DNA from: Chara braunii
Taxonomy: Eukaryota > Streptophyta > Charophyceae > Charales > Characeae
Assembly: GCA_003427395.1 (NCBI GenBank)
Contig: BFEA01000567.1
Location: 927,153-949,378, forward strand
Direction: 5' to 3'
Length of the DNA stretch: 22,226 bases
Below the pieces are notes generated by a model. It did no database searches and was not told the origin of the DNA. It worked only from the letters and a program-made list of their open reading frames with translations. Of this stretch, positions 1 to 9,914 are shown piece by piece. Position numbers and translations under genes: made by a program. Every line of letters begins with the position of its first letter. The first letter of the stretch is position 1.

Positions 1-22
1 AAAAAGAAAAGAAAAAAAAAAA

Positions 23-229
23 CAAGAGCCTAGCTCAGTGGGTACACCCATGAACTGTTGAAATACAAACCTGTGTTCGAATCCAGATGATGGAACTTGA
101 CAAGTAAAACCGACTACTAATGAATTGCTTGGGGCCGGTCAGCTCAACGATAAAATCTCACGGCCGTCGCTCTTTAAATAAAATAAAATAAAATAAAAAT
201 AAATAAATAAAAATATAAAAAAAAAAAAC
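23..229 (+). mobile_element. tRNA-derived SINE, copy 1
   Basis: A Pol III-type head carries an A box (TAGCTCAGTGGG, 31-42) and a B box (GTTCGAATCC, 75-84), as in a tRNA gene. A unique body follows to about 172, then an A-rich tail of TAAAA-type repeats to 229. The same unit lies in reverse at 19772-19950 and matches along almost its whole body, so this is a dispersed family. Non-autonomous: it has no coding capacity and would depend on a LINE for mobility. The A-rich stretch at 1-22 may belong to the target site or to an adjoining element cut by the window edge. A true tRNA gene is unlikely because there is no closing acceptor stem and the tail is A-rich. Confidence 0.85.
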
Positions 230-821
230 GGTCACATGCCTGACTGAACTTCCAGAAAAGGCCAGCCCGAGTTTCAACTGCAATGGAAACTTGGGCCCTG
301 TCTAAACTGCTAAAAAGTCGTTCGAAATGCAATTGCAAACTGTAACCCTAAATGCTAAGCGTGGGGAAGCCAGTCCCTTTTGGCCCACCTGATAGTGTTC
401 CTTAGCTCCTCGCAGATGTTGGGCCTCGCTGCACTTCAAGAGTAAGTCTAGCACTGTCGGAATCCTGGAGTGGCATCAAGTGTTGTCGTAGCTGCACTTA
501 CTCCGGACTCTCGACTCTAGTGAGCATTCTTGACTGTCGGACATATACTACACGATAGGGCAGCGACTATTTGTCCACCGAGACTGGGGGCCAACTCTCG
601 AATTTGCAAACCGCACAAAGGGACCTGTCTGCCTCGTTTGAAAAAAACGCCCCTGCAAGCGGGAACTGTAGAAGCTTCAAGAGCTCGTCCTATGGGCGGT
701 TTCTGACGCCTCTTGAACAAGAGCACTTTTCCACAGTTAGTGCAGCGATGACTCACTCTGGACGTTTTCGAGAGTGAATCTGACAGCTCTTGAATGAAAA
801 TTCAGGAAGCGACACCAAGAG
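230..821. other. Intergenic sequence, no recognisable gene
   Basis: Only short overlapping open frames below 80 codons on both strands, with no recognisable domains. No RNA gene or repeat family was recognised. It separates the SINE from the MITE. Confidence 0.5.
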
Positions 822-824
822 TTA

Positions 825-1781
825 GGGCACGCTCACACTAGGTACCAAAACCGTAAAACTCCAACAGAAAAATTTCCCAGAAATAAATATTCATTCTATA
901 GTAAAATTACATTCTAAATTTTAAATTTTCATTCCATCTTAAAAAATGTCATTCAAATTTTAAAATTTCCCGTCTTACTTGAGAACTTTCCTTCCAAGAA
1001 TGGGGTATCCCTTCTTATTTGAACTGCATGCTAGAGATGGAATGAAAGTCTGGATGAGTTCATGAAATATTTTAATTGGATTGTTATTCTAAGTAAGGAT
1101 TTTCAGTCATAAATAGGTTAATCCAATCTAAATTAGAAGATATTTTTTGTAGTAGAATGAAAGTTTAATTAAAACATTTCATAAACTCGTTCAGAATTTC
1201 ATTCCATCTTAAACAAATAGATGTAGTTGGAAGGGAAAACTCATATTTAGACGGGAACTTATCGAATAAAACTGGAAATTTTAGAATTGGACAAACATTG
1301 AAATGATCATTTATAAATATGAAGGATTTTTTTTTTATAGAATGTTTTTTCAACTTTCATTTCTCGCGGGAATTTTTCTGTTGTCCCAAAAAAATGTGCA
1401 CACGGCTGGTCACACACAATGGTTCCGACCCCAAACACCCCATTCGCAAACCCATTTGTCAGCGGCTTGCCTGGCCGCGGATTTGAGGAATTTGCAGTAA
1501 CCTCCAGAGGTTATAGCAAAATCCTTATTCTTTTTTTATTTAATTTTCGTAAATGAATGCAAAGTTGAAAAGGGAACATGTACGTTCTATATTTGGGGTT
1601 ACTTTTGTGTGACTGGAAACCCCAAACAGCAGCACCCTGATGGCACGGTAGGGACCGTGTCTTTACCGAAATGGGAACGCGGTGTGAACGCAGTGTGACC
1701 TGAAACGTCCCCAATACCCCAATTCGGCCCAACCCATTTTCGCAATTTATACGGATTTGTTACCGCAGTGTGAGCGTGCCC
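825..1781. mobile_element. Harbinger/Tourist-like MITE
   Basis: The two ends are inverted repeats. The left end reads GGGCACGCTCACACT at 825-839, and the right end at 1767-1781 is its perfect reverse complement. Weaker similarity continues to about 33 bp (GGTA..CAAA..CCGTA on both sides). The element is flanked by TTA at 822-824 and 1782-1784, the 3-bp target duplication typical of PIF/Harbinger elements. The inside is AT-rich and folds back on itself: 1035-1077 and 1167-1210 are imperfect inverted copies (AGATGGAATGAAA type). No transposase frame is present, so it is non-autonomous. The superfamily call rests on TIR plus TSD only. Confidence 0.75.
1035..1210. repeat. Internal inverted repeat of the MITE
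   Basis: Arms at 1035-1077 and 1167-1210 are imperfect inverted copies separated by about 90 bp. Sequence further out (about 860-1000 against 1220-1370) also shows partial inverted similarity, so much of the MITE could form one long foldback. Confidence 0.6.
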
Positions 1782-1784
1782 TTA

Positions 1785-2100
1785 ATGCAGCGGTAATGAA
1801 CTCTTGATTTCTCAAGATTCCAGAGTTACTGTAGTGCAGTGAGGCCCGTTGATTCGTTCCGTCAGTGAATTGTAAATGTTTTTCGTGGTCACTTCTTGCA
1901 GCGGTGTGGCCTTATTATTCATCCCCTGAGGTGACCATTCCTAATCCCTTTGGGTCCAATGTCAGGTCCCACAGCCTATGCAGTAGCTGAAACGGTCCAT
2001 ATTGTCCTTGTGCACCTTTTCCTCCCTCGCAGACTGCCACTGTCTCCACTACATTTCTTACCAGGGTCAATTGCGCTGCAGCAGTGTTTCTCTATGTTCG
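1785..2100. other. Intergenic sequence, nothing recognised
   Basis: No open frame with recognisable similarity, no RNA gene and no repeat structure seen. It joins the MITE to the T run and CTG-rich tract. Confidence 0.4.
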
Positions 2101-2290
2101 TTTTTTTTTTTTTTTTGCAAGTCCTGCAGCCTCTGCTGCAGATCCTGCACATGCTGCAGCAGCAGATACATCTCCTGCTGCAGCAGGTGCTGCATCTGCA
2201 GCACCAGCATGTACTGCAGATGCTGCTGATGCTGTAGATGCTGTAGATGCGGCAGCCACTGTGACAGTCTCTGTTGCATCTACAGCAGAG
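2101..2290. repeat. T16 run and CTG/CAG-rich low-complexity tract
   Basis: Sixteen T residues at 2101-2116 are followed by about 170 bp dominated by CTGCAG, CTG and GATGCTGTA-type units, ending next to the LTR edge. Several frames stay open on both strands through it, giving Ala-, Gln- or Leu-rich peptides, as expected from composition alone. The tract is imperfect, not a clean microsatellite. An Ala-rich exon is possible, but nothing supports it. Confidence 0.7.
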
Positions 2291-4006
2291 GACATGTGAC
2301 GCGCAACCTCACGCCCCGTGCTCTCTTCCGTTCGGAGTGCTAATTGTGCGGAAAAGAGGCCCAGGAAAAACAGCAAGATGGGGTGTGCCAAGGATTTTTG
2401 GAAAATTGAGTGTGGGAACTCAGACAAAACTGAAATCCCCCGTGACGGTCCGATGAAGTGAGTCGGTTGCTTTTCGCGCGTTGCAGAATGCTCGCGCGAA
2501 TTCGGCGCGAAAGGAAAGAGGAATACGAAGTTAATCCAAAAAGTACTATCGGACTTCCCACCGTGCTACGGCCCTTCGTTTAGAGCAAAAAGGCTTCGGC
2601 ACGCTTCGCGTGTCTCGCTTGCGTATTAAGTCACGGCGTCGCTCGCTGGTCAGTTCTGAGTCCGACGTGGAGGGTCTCAGTCGTGTGGCTCTTTCCCTAT
2701 GTTCGCCGTCGTTCTGTATACGGTAGCGGGGTTCCACTGTTGTCCACGGAATGACGATCAGCTCGTTAAAGGGCAACAATATCGAGTAGGGCGGAAAGTG
2801 AGTATCAATAATGACAAATCCAGCATCCACGAATCCTGAGCAACGATTTTCAGGAGGGAAGTAATATCCTCCGCCGATCCGCGCGACAGCTTCTCGTATG
2901 TCCCACTCGCATACACGTGTCCTTTCCTCGTCGTAAGGAAAAAGTCGCGTCGGCACGAAGATATGGGCGGCTGGCGCCCGATCGAAGGGAGTTCGTCAGT
3001 GCACATGTCAATCAATTGCAAAAGTCCCAAAACGCCATCAAGGAAAAACAACACCCGCACAACAACCAATCAATTCTTTTCAACACGAGAGAGAGAGCAC
3101 CTATCAGTTTGATCATGCACTTAACCGAGGGATCGACCTGCGACTCAGGTTTAGTAAGCCGACGCGGTGTTGATCCGCGGCGCCTTGTTTTTCGAGGCTG
3201 CCCCGTAGATCGGTTGCAGATGTCGTGCAGCATAAGGCAGATGGCATGCGCAGTGCATTTAGAACCACAGATCTAAACACTCTTGCATTCTCGAACAAAA
3301 TCCCATCGATGCAAAAAGACAAGCATCTACATACATACATACAATGTGGAAGGTGCGAAAATGACCAGGGGTGCATAGGTCAGAAATCGACCGAGGGAAC
3401 TGTACACACGCATCCACCATTCACAAGACAAGAGGATCAATTCCTCGACATCTGGGGATTACCCAGGAAAATAATGGAAGAGTTCCGGAACAAGTTCCTT
3501 CGCACAGGGAAGCACACAGATTCATTCTTATTCACTGGAAGGGCAAACTCATGACATAGCGTCATTCAACTTAGAGAAAGAGGAGAGAGAGAGAAATGTC
3601 GAGATAGGAGATACGGAGTTCCGAAAGAAGACATTCGGCGTTGCAGCCGTGCACTCACACCAAAAGATAAAGATCCGCAACAACAAAGGCGCTTTCGCCG
3701 TGATTTTCTTGTATGGCCCCGGGCCAATCACTCACTCAACTCCAATCACCGATCCTCATACCCGCACCGACGATCCCGGCCATCGCATGCCAACTTCCGT
3801 CGCTGCGATCGTCACCCCGCTGACGCAAACTCGACGCATTTCGCCCAGATCCCACAGTCCGTCATGGCGATCCTGCACGCAGCCGGCCAGCCTATCGTCA
3901 GCCCGACAGGACTTTTCGACTCGCACCAAACACTCCGCCTAGCCACTGCTTCTCGAAAGTTGGCTTGGGAGTCGAGAATGTAAGAGAGATTTGCGGACGC
4001 GCTTGC

Positions 4007-4018
4007 GGAATTTATAGT
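4007..4018 (-). promoter_or_regulatory. Candidate TATA box of LTR U3
   Basis: In element orientation the sequence reads ACTATAAATTCC, a good plant-type TATA box, followed about 30 bp later by a pyrimidine-rich ATCTCTCTTAC stretch where transcription could start. That would make U3 about 900 bp. The equivalent place in the 5' LTR (near 15343) lacks the motif. Confidence 0.5.
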
Positions 4019-4121
4019 TGAGAGAAGGAGGATAAGGGAGGGAGAAGGCAGGGGGAAAGTCGAGGTGTAAGAGAAGAGGCAGGAGGAGAAGACTTAACGG
4101 GGAGCGCGCTGCGTAAGCCAT

Positions 4122-4229
4122 GTTGATCCTTCATAACCCAATGGTCGGCCAATCAGATTCGTCGCGCAATAGGAAGATCCTCTTGTTTAACGCGTCTGAT
4201 TGGTGAGCGGGGGTGATCGAAGGATCAAC
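4122..4229. promoter_or_regulatory. Nested CCAAT-containing inverted repeats in U3
   Basis: GTTGATCCTTC (4122-4132) is the exact reverse complement of GAAGGATCAAC (4219-4229). Nested inside, CCAATCAGA (4149-4157) is the exact reverse complement of TCTGATTGG (4195-4203). The inner arms are CCAAT boxes facing each other, 100-200 bp upstream of the TATA motif, so a promoter-proximal control region is likely. The 5' LTR copy (15443-15550) retains the arrangement with a few mismatches. Confidence 0.5.
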
Positions 4230-4917
4230 CGGGCTTCGTGACCCAAGGTTGATGAGTGAGAAGAGATGAAGCGCGAAAAGCAGCGCGAGACGGGTCCAAG
4301 ATTCAGACGATCAAGAAAGGGAAGCAGGTGCGCAAAAAGCAGAGAGGGAAAAACAGTTGCGATAGGAGAAGGAAAAGAGGGGGAAGGGAGAGGGGAGAGT
4401 GTGGGGGAGGGATGGCGCGGGAAATAAGGAGGAGGAAGCTCGCATGCGCGGTGCCAACAGCAAGAGAAAAAGGCACCGAAACAGTTACAACTTGCCTATA
4501 TCCTACACCAATTCAAAAATTGAAATCACCATATCCGCACGCGAAAGTCGACGTGGGAAAAGAAATTCCTATGCCTATCCGTATTTTCGCAAAATTCCTA
4601 GAGTTTTCTCCGACAGGACCGCGAACATTCGTGCAAGGAAGAAGAAACATTGGGCTCCGCTTATTCCGTAATTCCTAACTGTCGAGCCCGATTCCCAGTG
4701 CGCTCGCTAAGGCGCGCGAAATTTTTCGTGCATTTCCCGAATTGCAAAAAGACAGAATTCCAAAAATCAATAGAACTTCCAAAAATTGGGGGCTCAATCA
4801 AGGCGCCTGAAATCAAGAAAAGCGACGAGAGTTCTGTGGGGTCGGTATGGTACACAAGGGGGTATTGGGGCAAGGGGGTACGAAAGATAGCACGGGGTCG
4901 AGAAGTAGTTCGTCACA

Positions 4918-5319
4918 TATGTGACGAGCAGGGGGTTCCAAAATGATGCGATCTCCTGATTGCATGCATGAACAAAGGGAAGAAACAGGAAGAAGTACAA
5001 GGAACGAAGAAGCAAGGCGAAGTAGGAGCTTGGATCAGCATGATGAGCTGGCGACAACATCCGTGGCAAGATTTTCGTGGATCGCGCCGGCTCGTGCGGT
5101 TTCGGATCTCGCTTTCTGCAGCCCTATCATATGCAACCCCCTGTCCTTCGAGCTTCGGAGATCGTCCAGGTGGCACCATCATGGTCCATCAGATCTTTGT
5201 GTGCTCTGCACCCCCAGTTCATCTCAGTCGATCGAATCAGAGCATAAGTTGACGTCATCGTCAATAGAGTGATCTTCGCGAAAACTGCTGATTCATGCCG
5301 CTCGGGGGATACGTGGCAT
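4918..5319 (-). other. Untranslated stretch between accessory frame and 3' LTR
   Basis: About 400 bp follow the accessory-frame stop codon. The polypurine tract for plus-strand priming should abut the LTR here, but in element orientation the sequence next to 4917 is CCCCCTGCTCGTCACATA, not purine-rich. A purine-rich run at about 4970-5030 lies on the opposite strand. CGTCACATATGTGACG at 4911-4926 is a perfect 16-bp palindrome spanning the LTR edge. No coding signal seen. Confidence 0.5.
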
Positions 5320-7339
5320 TCAACGCCGTGTGGGAATGGGAAAGTAGATATGATACATGGGGGGGTGTTGACGGGGAGGGCGGGGAGGGAGTGGGGGCAG
5401 GTATCGGTTGGTCCCTTCCTCTATGATAGGGAGCTCCTCGTAGCGGATGAGCTTGTGGAAACGAGGAAATCGATCGCCGTTGTGGGGTAGGGAGGCGAGG
5501 TAGTCAGGGTAGAGGGTGGAGAAGGTGTGAAAGAGTGCCGCGTGAAACAGCTCGTGATGGCGGCACGCAGGGATGGTCCCCGTGATTACGTAGTAGACTT
5601 CTACTGCGTTATCTTGTTGCCACGCGGCACTGAATAGGATGACGTGTAGATAGAACGTGGGATTCGCGGCTTGAAGGGAAGGGCTGGGATGTACGGTGAC
5701 GGCGAGACGGGTGGCGTAGAAGTGCTCGAAAGTATTGGGAGGAAAGGGGTTGCGAGGGAAGGTGACGGGGGTAGAAATTTGGGAGAGGGTAAGGTAATCA
5801 AGGGGACGGCGGGATAATGACCGGGGACGAAGGCCGATTCCCCGCATCGGTACGTGGACGAACTAGGGGACGCCGGGACGGGTTGGGGTGGAGGGGGAGG
5901 GGGATTGACTCCGTCTCCACTGTGATGCGCTCAGAGTCGCGGTCGCTGATCCGCCATCTTCGGGCTCGGGGGGCTGTGGATCCTTGTTCGGGTCGTCGTT
6001 GAGGCACGGGCTCGCTTCGCTGGCGAATTCCAACTGGCTTTTGCCGGTAGCGATCTCTTCCCTTCTACGTGCTGCTTCGGGATTTTCCACTTTTGTGCCT
6101 GTGCACGCCGCTTCTTCCGGCAAGTCCTCCCACTCCGATCCGGCTTCCTCCTCTTCGTCTTCTTCTTCTAGCTCCTCCTCCTCCTCACTCTGCTCCCCTT
6201 CGCTGTACTCACTATACCTCCCTTCCTCCGACGTTTCTTTGTCAACGTCGCCCTCTCCTTCAGTGGCTTCCTCTTCCCCTTCAATCGCCTCGGGCTCCTT
6301 CGGATAGAAGGCGCGATCGATGATCCTATACGGCTTCAAGTATTCCTGTCGTGATGGCAGAGTGCTATCACTCCCAGGTTCCTCCAAGCAAGCGGTCCAC
6401 TGGAGATACGACGTCAAGGTTCGCGTGATGATGTGCGGATTGGGACTGTCGTCGGTTTGCAAAACGATGTCGAGGGGGAGATTGTCAGCCAATTGCGCAA
6501 GCGGGACGATGAGCTCTTGAACGATAGGCTGGCGATGGTTTGGTCGCACCGATCCGAAGAGGAAATCGAGAAGATCGCCTTCCACGTCCGTTCTCCAAGC
6601 CTGCAGGATCAACAGCTCCAGGTACTCGATGCACGCAGGCTGCTCACTGGTCCGTGTCCACGTCACCTGCACTCGGGCCAAGCACACAGACAGATCGACA
6701 AAGATCTCGCGCCACACCCGCCAATGCCCAGGATCGAGGAGCGGAATGGCGAGAGGCTCGAGTAAGAGAGAAAGGCGAGGATGGAGATCGGATTGCCAGA
6801 AGGTGGGGAAAAGAGAGGGGAGACCGAAGGTGGAGAGGGGAGCGAGGGGAGTGGCGCGGTTCAATGGGGGCGTTGGAAGGGGATGAGGGCGGGGAGCGCG
6901 ACTGTCGGCTGACGCGGAGAAGTGCGAACGTCGAAGTCTGTCCCGGATGTCCGGAATAGATTGTAGCCCGGGCGCGCGAGACCGTGATGCCAATCACTCG
7001 ACACCTGCTGCGCCCACTCCCGCAAGGAGGTCAAGATCGCGGTATGCCGCAGAGGGCTAATCGTGCTGATGTCGCTGCTGAAAGCAGTGCCCGTGGTGAC
7101 GTGGCTCGTCCCGGGAGCCGCTTGCGATGAAGTGCCACCACCTCCGCCAATATTACTGCCTGCTGACTCCCGGCGAATCGGAAAGCAGCAGCGACACACA
7201 CTCCCTCGGTGCAGAAAAACTGCGCTAGCCTTCGTAGATCAAGGCAGAGCTGTGGATGATGAACTTGCCGGATCTCAGAGATGTAGCCACGTGGCTGAAG
7301 CAGGTGATCGCCAAGAGCTCGCTCCGTGATAAAACTCAT
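5320..7339 (-). pseudogene. Accessory protein after integrase, unknown function
   Basis: A coding region of about 670 codons in the position where some retroelements carry env or other extra genes. The ATG at 7339-7337 overlaps the integrase stop codon (7338-7336) as ATGA, which suggests termination-reinitiation. It is broken into three frames: about 7339-7125, then about 7190-6950, then 6993-5320. The last stretch has one TAG at 5863-5865; the same frame then runs on to the stop at 5320. Visible parts: a glycine run (GGGGG) near the start of the second segment, a proline-rich stretch, a middle region rich in Leu and Trp, a strongly acidic Glu/Asp-Ser region (about 6120-6300), and a C-terminal part with Pro-rich ends (LPPLPPRPPRQ). 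I see no signal peptide, clear membrane span or known catalytic motif, so an envelope protein is not supported. I do not recognise the family. Confidence 0.6.
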
Positions 7340-9072
7340 GGCGAGGACGGGGAGGAAGATGAAAAAGGGGAGCAGGAGGGAGAGGGCAAGGTGGGAACTA
7401 TATCGTCTTCGTCCTCTTCTTCAACGAACGAGGGAGATGGAGTGATGCCAGAGGGAGGGAGGAGACGGATATAAGAGGTATGGTGGATGATGGGGACAGA
7501 GCTATGGTTGGCGCTTGCCTCGGGCGCGATGCGCACTATGTTGGCACCGTTGGAACCGAGTTTGACGACGCGGAAACAGCCAAAAAACTTGGGAGTGAGT
7601 TTACGGTCGCGTGCACGTTTGCGTACTTGCAGCAGGTCCCCTAACTTATATTGGTGTTGTGGGCCCGCATTTCCATTCCGAGCCTCGTAGCTACGGACCT
7701 GTCTACCGTGGGCCAGTTCGATCATTTTATGTCTCTTCCGGGCCAATTTAGGCATGGCCCTCTCCATTAAATCGGCATACCTTTTGGCCTTGGCCTTAAG
7801 GGCGGCACATGTGTCTCTACCCCCAGCTTCGGCAATTTCCGAGTTGCCCCGGTAATCGACACATGGGAGGCTATTGGTTCAAAGCTGGAAGGGGGTGAAC
7901 CTCGTGGATTCATGGCGGGTGGCCCAGTGAATTCCGACGATCTGGTATACGATCTCGGGCCAAGGACGCGTGTCACCCGCCGCTAGATTTCTTCAGAGGG
8001 CAGTCTTAATCATTCGATTGACATTTTTGGCCAACCCGTCGGACTGGGAAACGTGGGGTGCCGTATGTCGAAGCGTAATGCCTCTTCATGCGAGTAATTC
8101 TTCTACCTCACATTTGAACTCGGACCCATTGTCGGTTAGAATTTCTTTCGTATCTAGGTGAGTATAGAGAAACCGATCGATGTATGTGGCTATTTCTGCG
8201 GCCTTTCGGGTTCTACATGGGTAGACTTCGATATACTTCGAGAAATGATCGATCAATACCAAGAGGATGGAGTATTCGCAACGGTTGGGGCCAGGTGGCA
8301 CGTCTATGTCAGTCGTATCCATACCGACCCGCTGAAAGGGCCGTTCTACCTCCGTTGGGACTATCGTATTCGACCCTCCAAGGGGCGCGGGGTTGGCAGC
8401 ACAGACTAGACAGTTAGCGACCACGTGCTTCACATCATCGCGGATATTAGACCAGAACCATCGATTTTGATCGATATTTGCCTCGGTGACACGTATCGCA
8501 AAATGAGCGGCCTGTTCCTCGTACTCGGAGCTAGTCTAGTCATATCTCTGAAAAGGATGGGGAACCGTCAACCATAGTCCCGATCCGTCAGTTTTACGTT
8601 TTTCTAGGTGACTGTTGATCCATCGGTAATCCCGAGATCTCTCGGTAGCCCGACGTCTGCCGTGCTTAGTGAGATGATCCAAGGGTAACCCAGCCAGCTT
8701 AGCCAATAGGATTTTATCCGTCCAGACCTCCGCCCGTCCGTATTTCTCGTCGTATTCAGGGCCGTCCGTACGGGCAGCCTCGAATCGAACCTCAGTAGGA
8801 AGTTTGTCTGTCCTACACAGAGGGCATTTTCATTCCCTACTGCTTGTTCAATATCGAACACATGCACCGTGTGCACGATTGACACACGTAGCACAGTTTA
8901 CCCATTCAATGAATCCGGTCTCAAAAGAATGACAATTCACCCCATATACCTGTGTGATACACGTGCAAAAATAGCAGAATCTATCGGGAAGGGTGGCAAA
9001 GAAGGCCGAGCTGGCGAGAGGGCCGGAATCAGCAGGGGAAGAAGGGGTCGCAGAGACAGGTGGGGTAGCCAT
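7336..9072 (-). pseudogene. PHD-like finger plus integrase
   Basis: A single frame of 579 codons from ATG 9072 to TGA 7336, without frameshifts but with six internal stops (8848, 8830, 8536, 8086, 7993, 7879). Order: a Ser/Pro/Ala-rich N-terminus, a C4HC3 PHD-like finger (8815-8980), a spacer, the integrase zinc-binding region (AAHF... ending NCLVC near 8400), the catalytic core (D in GMDTTD, D in LTDNGSEF), then the GPY/F-like module (KLTPKFFGCFRVV) and an acidic Ser/Pro tail. There is no chromodomain. The third catalytic residue, Glu in the usual G-x-A-E-R-x-N motif, is Lys (8026-8028), and the first zinc-binding His is not evident. The enzyme would join element DNA to the chromosome. It lies in a different frame from RNase H, 56 nt downstream of that stop, so it may be a separate ORF or reflect one old indel. 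Confidence 0.85.
8815..8980 (-). other. PHD-like C4HC3 zinc finger domain
   Basis: Cysteine pairs CYFC and CATC, then HGAC, then CPLC, give the C4-H-C3 order of a PHD finger. WVNCATCVNRAHGACV strongly resembles the conserved centre of PHD domains. The first loop is 23 residues, slightly longer than usual, and the last spacing is 11. Two TGA codons (8848-8850 and 8830-8832) interrupt it between the last His-Cys pair and the final Cys pair. PHD fingers commonly bind histone H3 tails, so a role in steering integration is a reasonable inference. A RING-like or other treble-clef fold is the alternative. Confidence 0.6.
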
Positions 9073-9128
9073 TATGAGAGAAGGGGAGAGAGAGTGATCA
9101 GGGAGGTCAGGGTCAGGCTACGTGTCAC

Positions 9129-9914
9129 TCACTCCTTTGATAGAATTTCCACCTGTCCGTATCGCGGTCCGCTTTCCTTCTCCGGCTCGTTCCACGGAAT
9201 CACTTCTTCGGTCTTGAGGACCTTCTGAGGTCGGTGCAGTCGTGTCAACCCGTCAGCATTCCCGTGCCTCTCATGCTTCCGATGACGGCTGTCAAAGTCC
9301 ATGCTCTGCAGGATGGTGGCCCATCGTCCGATCATACTCGAGTAATACTTTGATTTTTTCAGCGCCAACAGTGGCTCGTGATCGGTTACCAATGTAAACT
9401 TTCGACCGTACAGATATGCTCGGAAGTGGCTGATCCCCCATAAGGCTGCGTAACATTCTCCCGTCGGGGCCACGTAGTTGCGCTTGCAGGTCGACACTGT
9501 CTTAGATGCGTATTCCACCACGTGTTCGAGACCGTCGGGTCCCACTTGAGCCAAGATTGTGGAAATCGCCTCCGGCTGCCAACCGGTTATGAGAGCAAAG
9601 GGCTTCCCTGGGTCCGACCTTATAAGAACTGGGGCCGAAATCAGGGCTGCCTTGAGTTCTCCAAACGCCCGATCGCACTGCGGGGTCCACATCAACCGTT
9701 GATCCTTTTTTAGGAGATTTGTGAGTGGTTTCGCGATTGCCGCAAATCCCTTGACGAACCTTCGATAGTACGACGCCAAACCCAAAAAGGCGCGGAGCTG
9801 CGTTATGGAAGTCGATACAGGCGCGTCTTTCACTTCTGTCACTTTCTGAGGATCTGGTTGCAACCCCTGGCTCGTGACGACGTGGCCGAGGAAGGAGATT
9901 TCCGTGAGGAAAAA
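9129..9914 (-). pseudogene. RNase H domain of Pol
   Basis: This continues the RT frame after a TAG at 9915-9917. It begins with the RT connection (FFLTEISFLGH, GLASYYRRFVKGFA) and goes on into Ty3-type RNase H (YASKTV, APTGECYAALW, LVTDHEPLLAL, HGNADGLTRL). It would remove the RNA strand during reverse transcription. The Glu of TGECYA and the Asp residues of TDHEPL and NADGL are visible. The first catalytic Asp, normally in an ITD[AW] motif, is Gly here (ITGWQPEA, codon GGT at 9582-9584), one transition away from Asp. The frame ends with TGA at 9129-9131 after VEILSKE. PHD-integrase starts 56 nt later in another frame. Confidence 0.88.

Larger units (their letters stand above)
2306..4917 (-). 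repeat. 3' LTR of the Ty3 element
   Basis: About 2,612 bp, matching 13561-16238 in the same orientation. In the first 290 or so aligned bases I count about 17 substitutions, roughly 6%. It keeps a TATA-like motif and CCAAT inverted repeats that would lie in U3. Compared with the 5' LTR it lacks about 62 bp (present at 13986-14047) and about 15 bp (near 14627-14643), but has about 15 extra bp around its TATA box. Open frames inside, such as 2546-2956 on the minus strand, are not conserved intact in the other LTR and are probably chance. Confidence 0.92.

Noticed and set aside
2092-2427. Ala-rich frames on both strands across the CTG tract
   Set aside because: Several overlapping frames stay open for compositional reasons only, and one runs into the LTR.
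2546-2956. 136-codon minus-strand frame inside the 3' LTR
   Set aside because: The equivalent frame in the 5' LTR is shorter (14021-14275) and disrupted by the 62-bp difference; no domain is recognisable, so it is probably chance.
3325-3345. CATA-type tetranucleotide run
   Set aside because: Only a few units and shared with the other LTR; ordinary LTR sequence.
4256-4678. 140-codon basic plus-strand frame in the 3' LTR
   Set aside because: Purine-rich LTR sequence antisense to the element, starting just 3' of the inverted repeats; no known domain, and the shortened 5' LTR version suggests no selection.
5984-6307. Ser-rich 107-codon plus-strand frame
   Set aside because: It is the antisense shadow of the acidic Glu/Asp-Ser block of the accessory frame.
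7336-7767. Chromodomain at the integrase C-terminus
   Set aside because: After the GPY/F-like module the protein goes straight into an acidic Ser/Pro tail; the aromatic cage pattern of a chromodomain is not seen.
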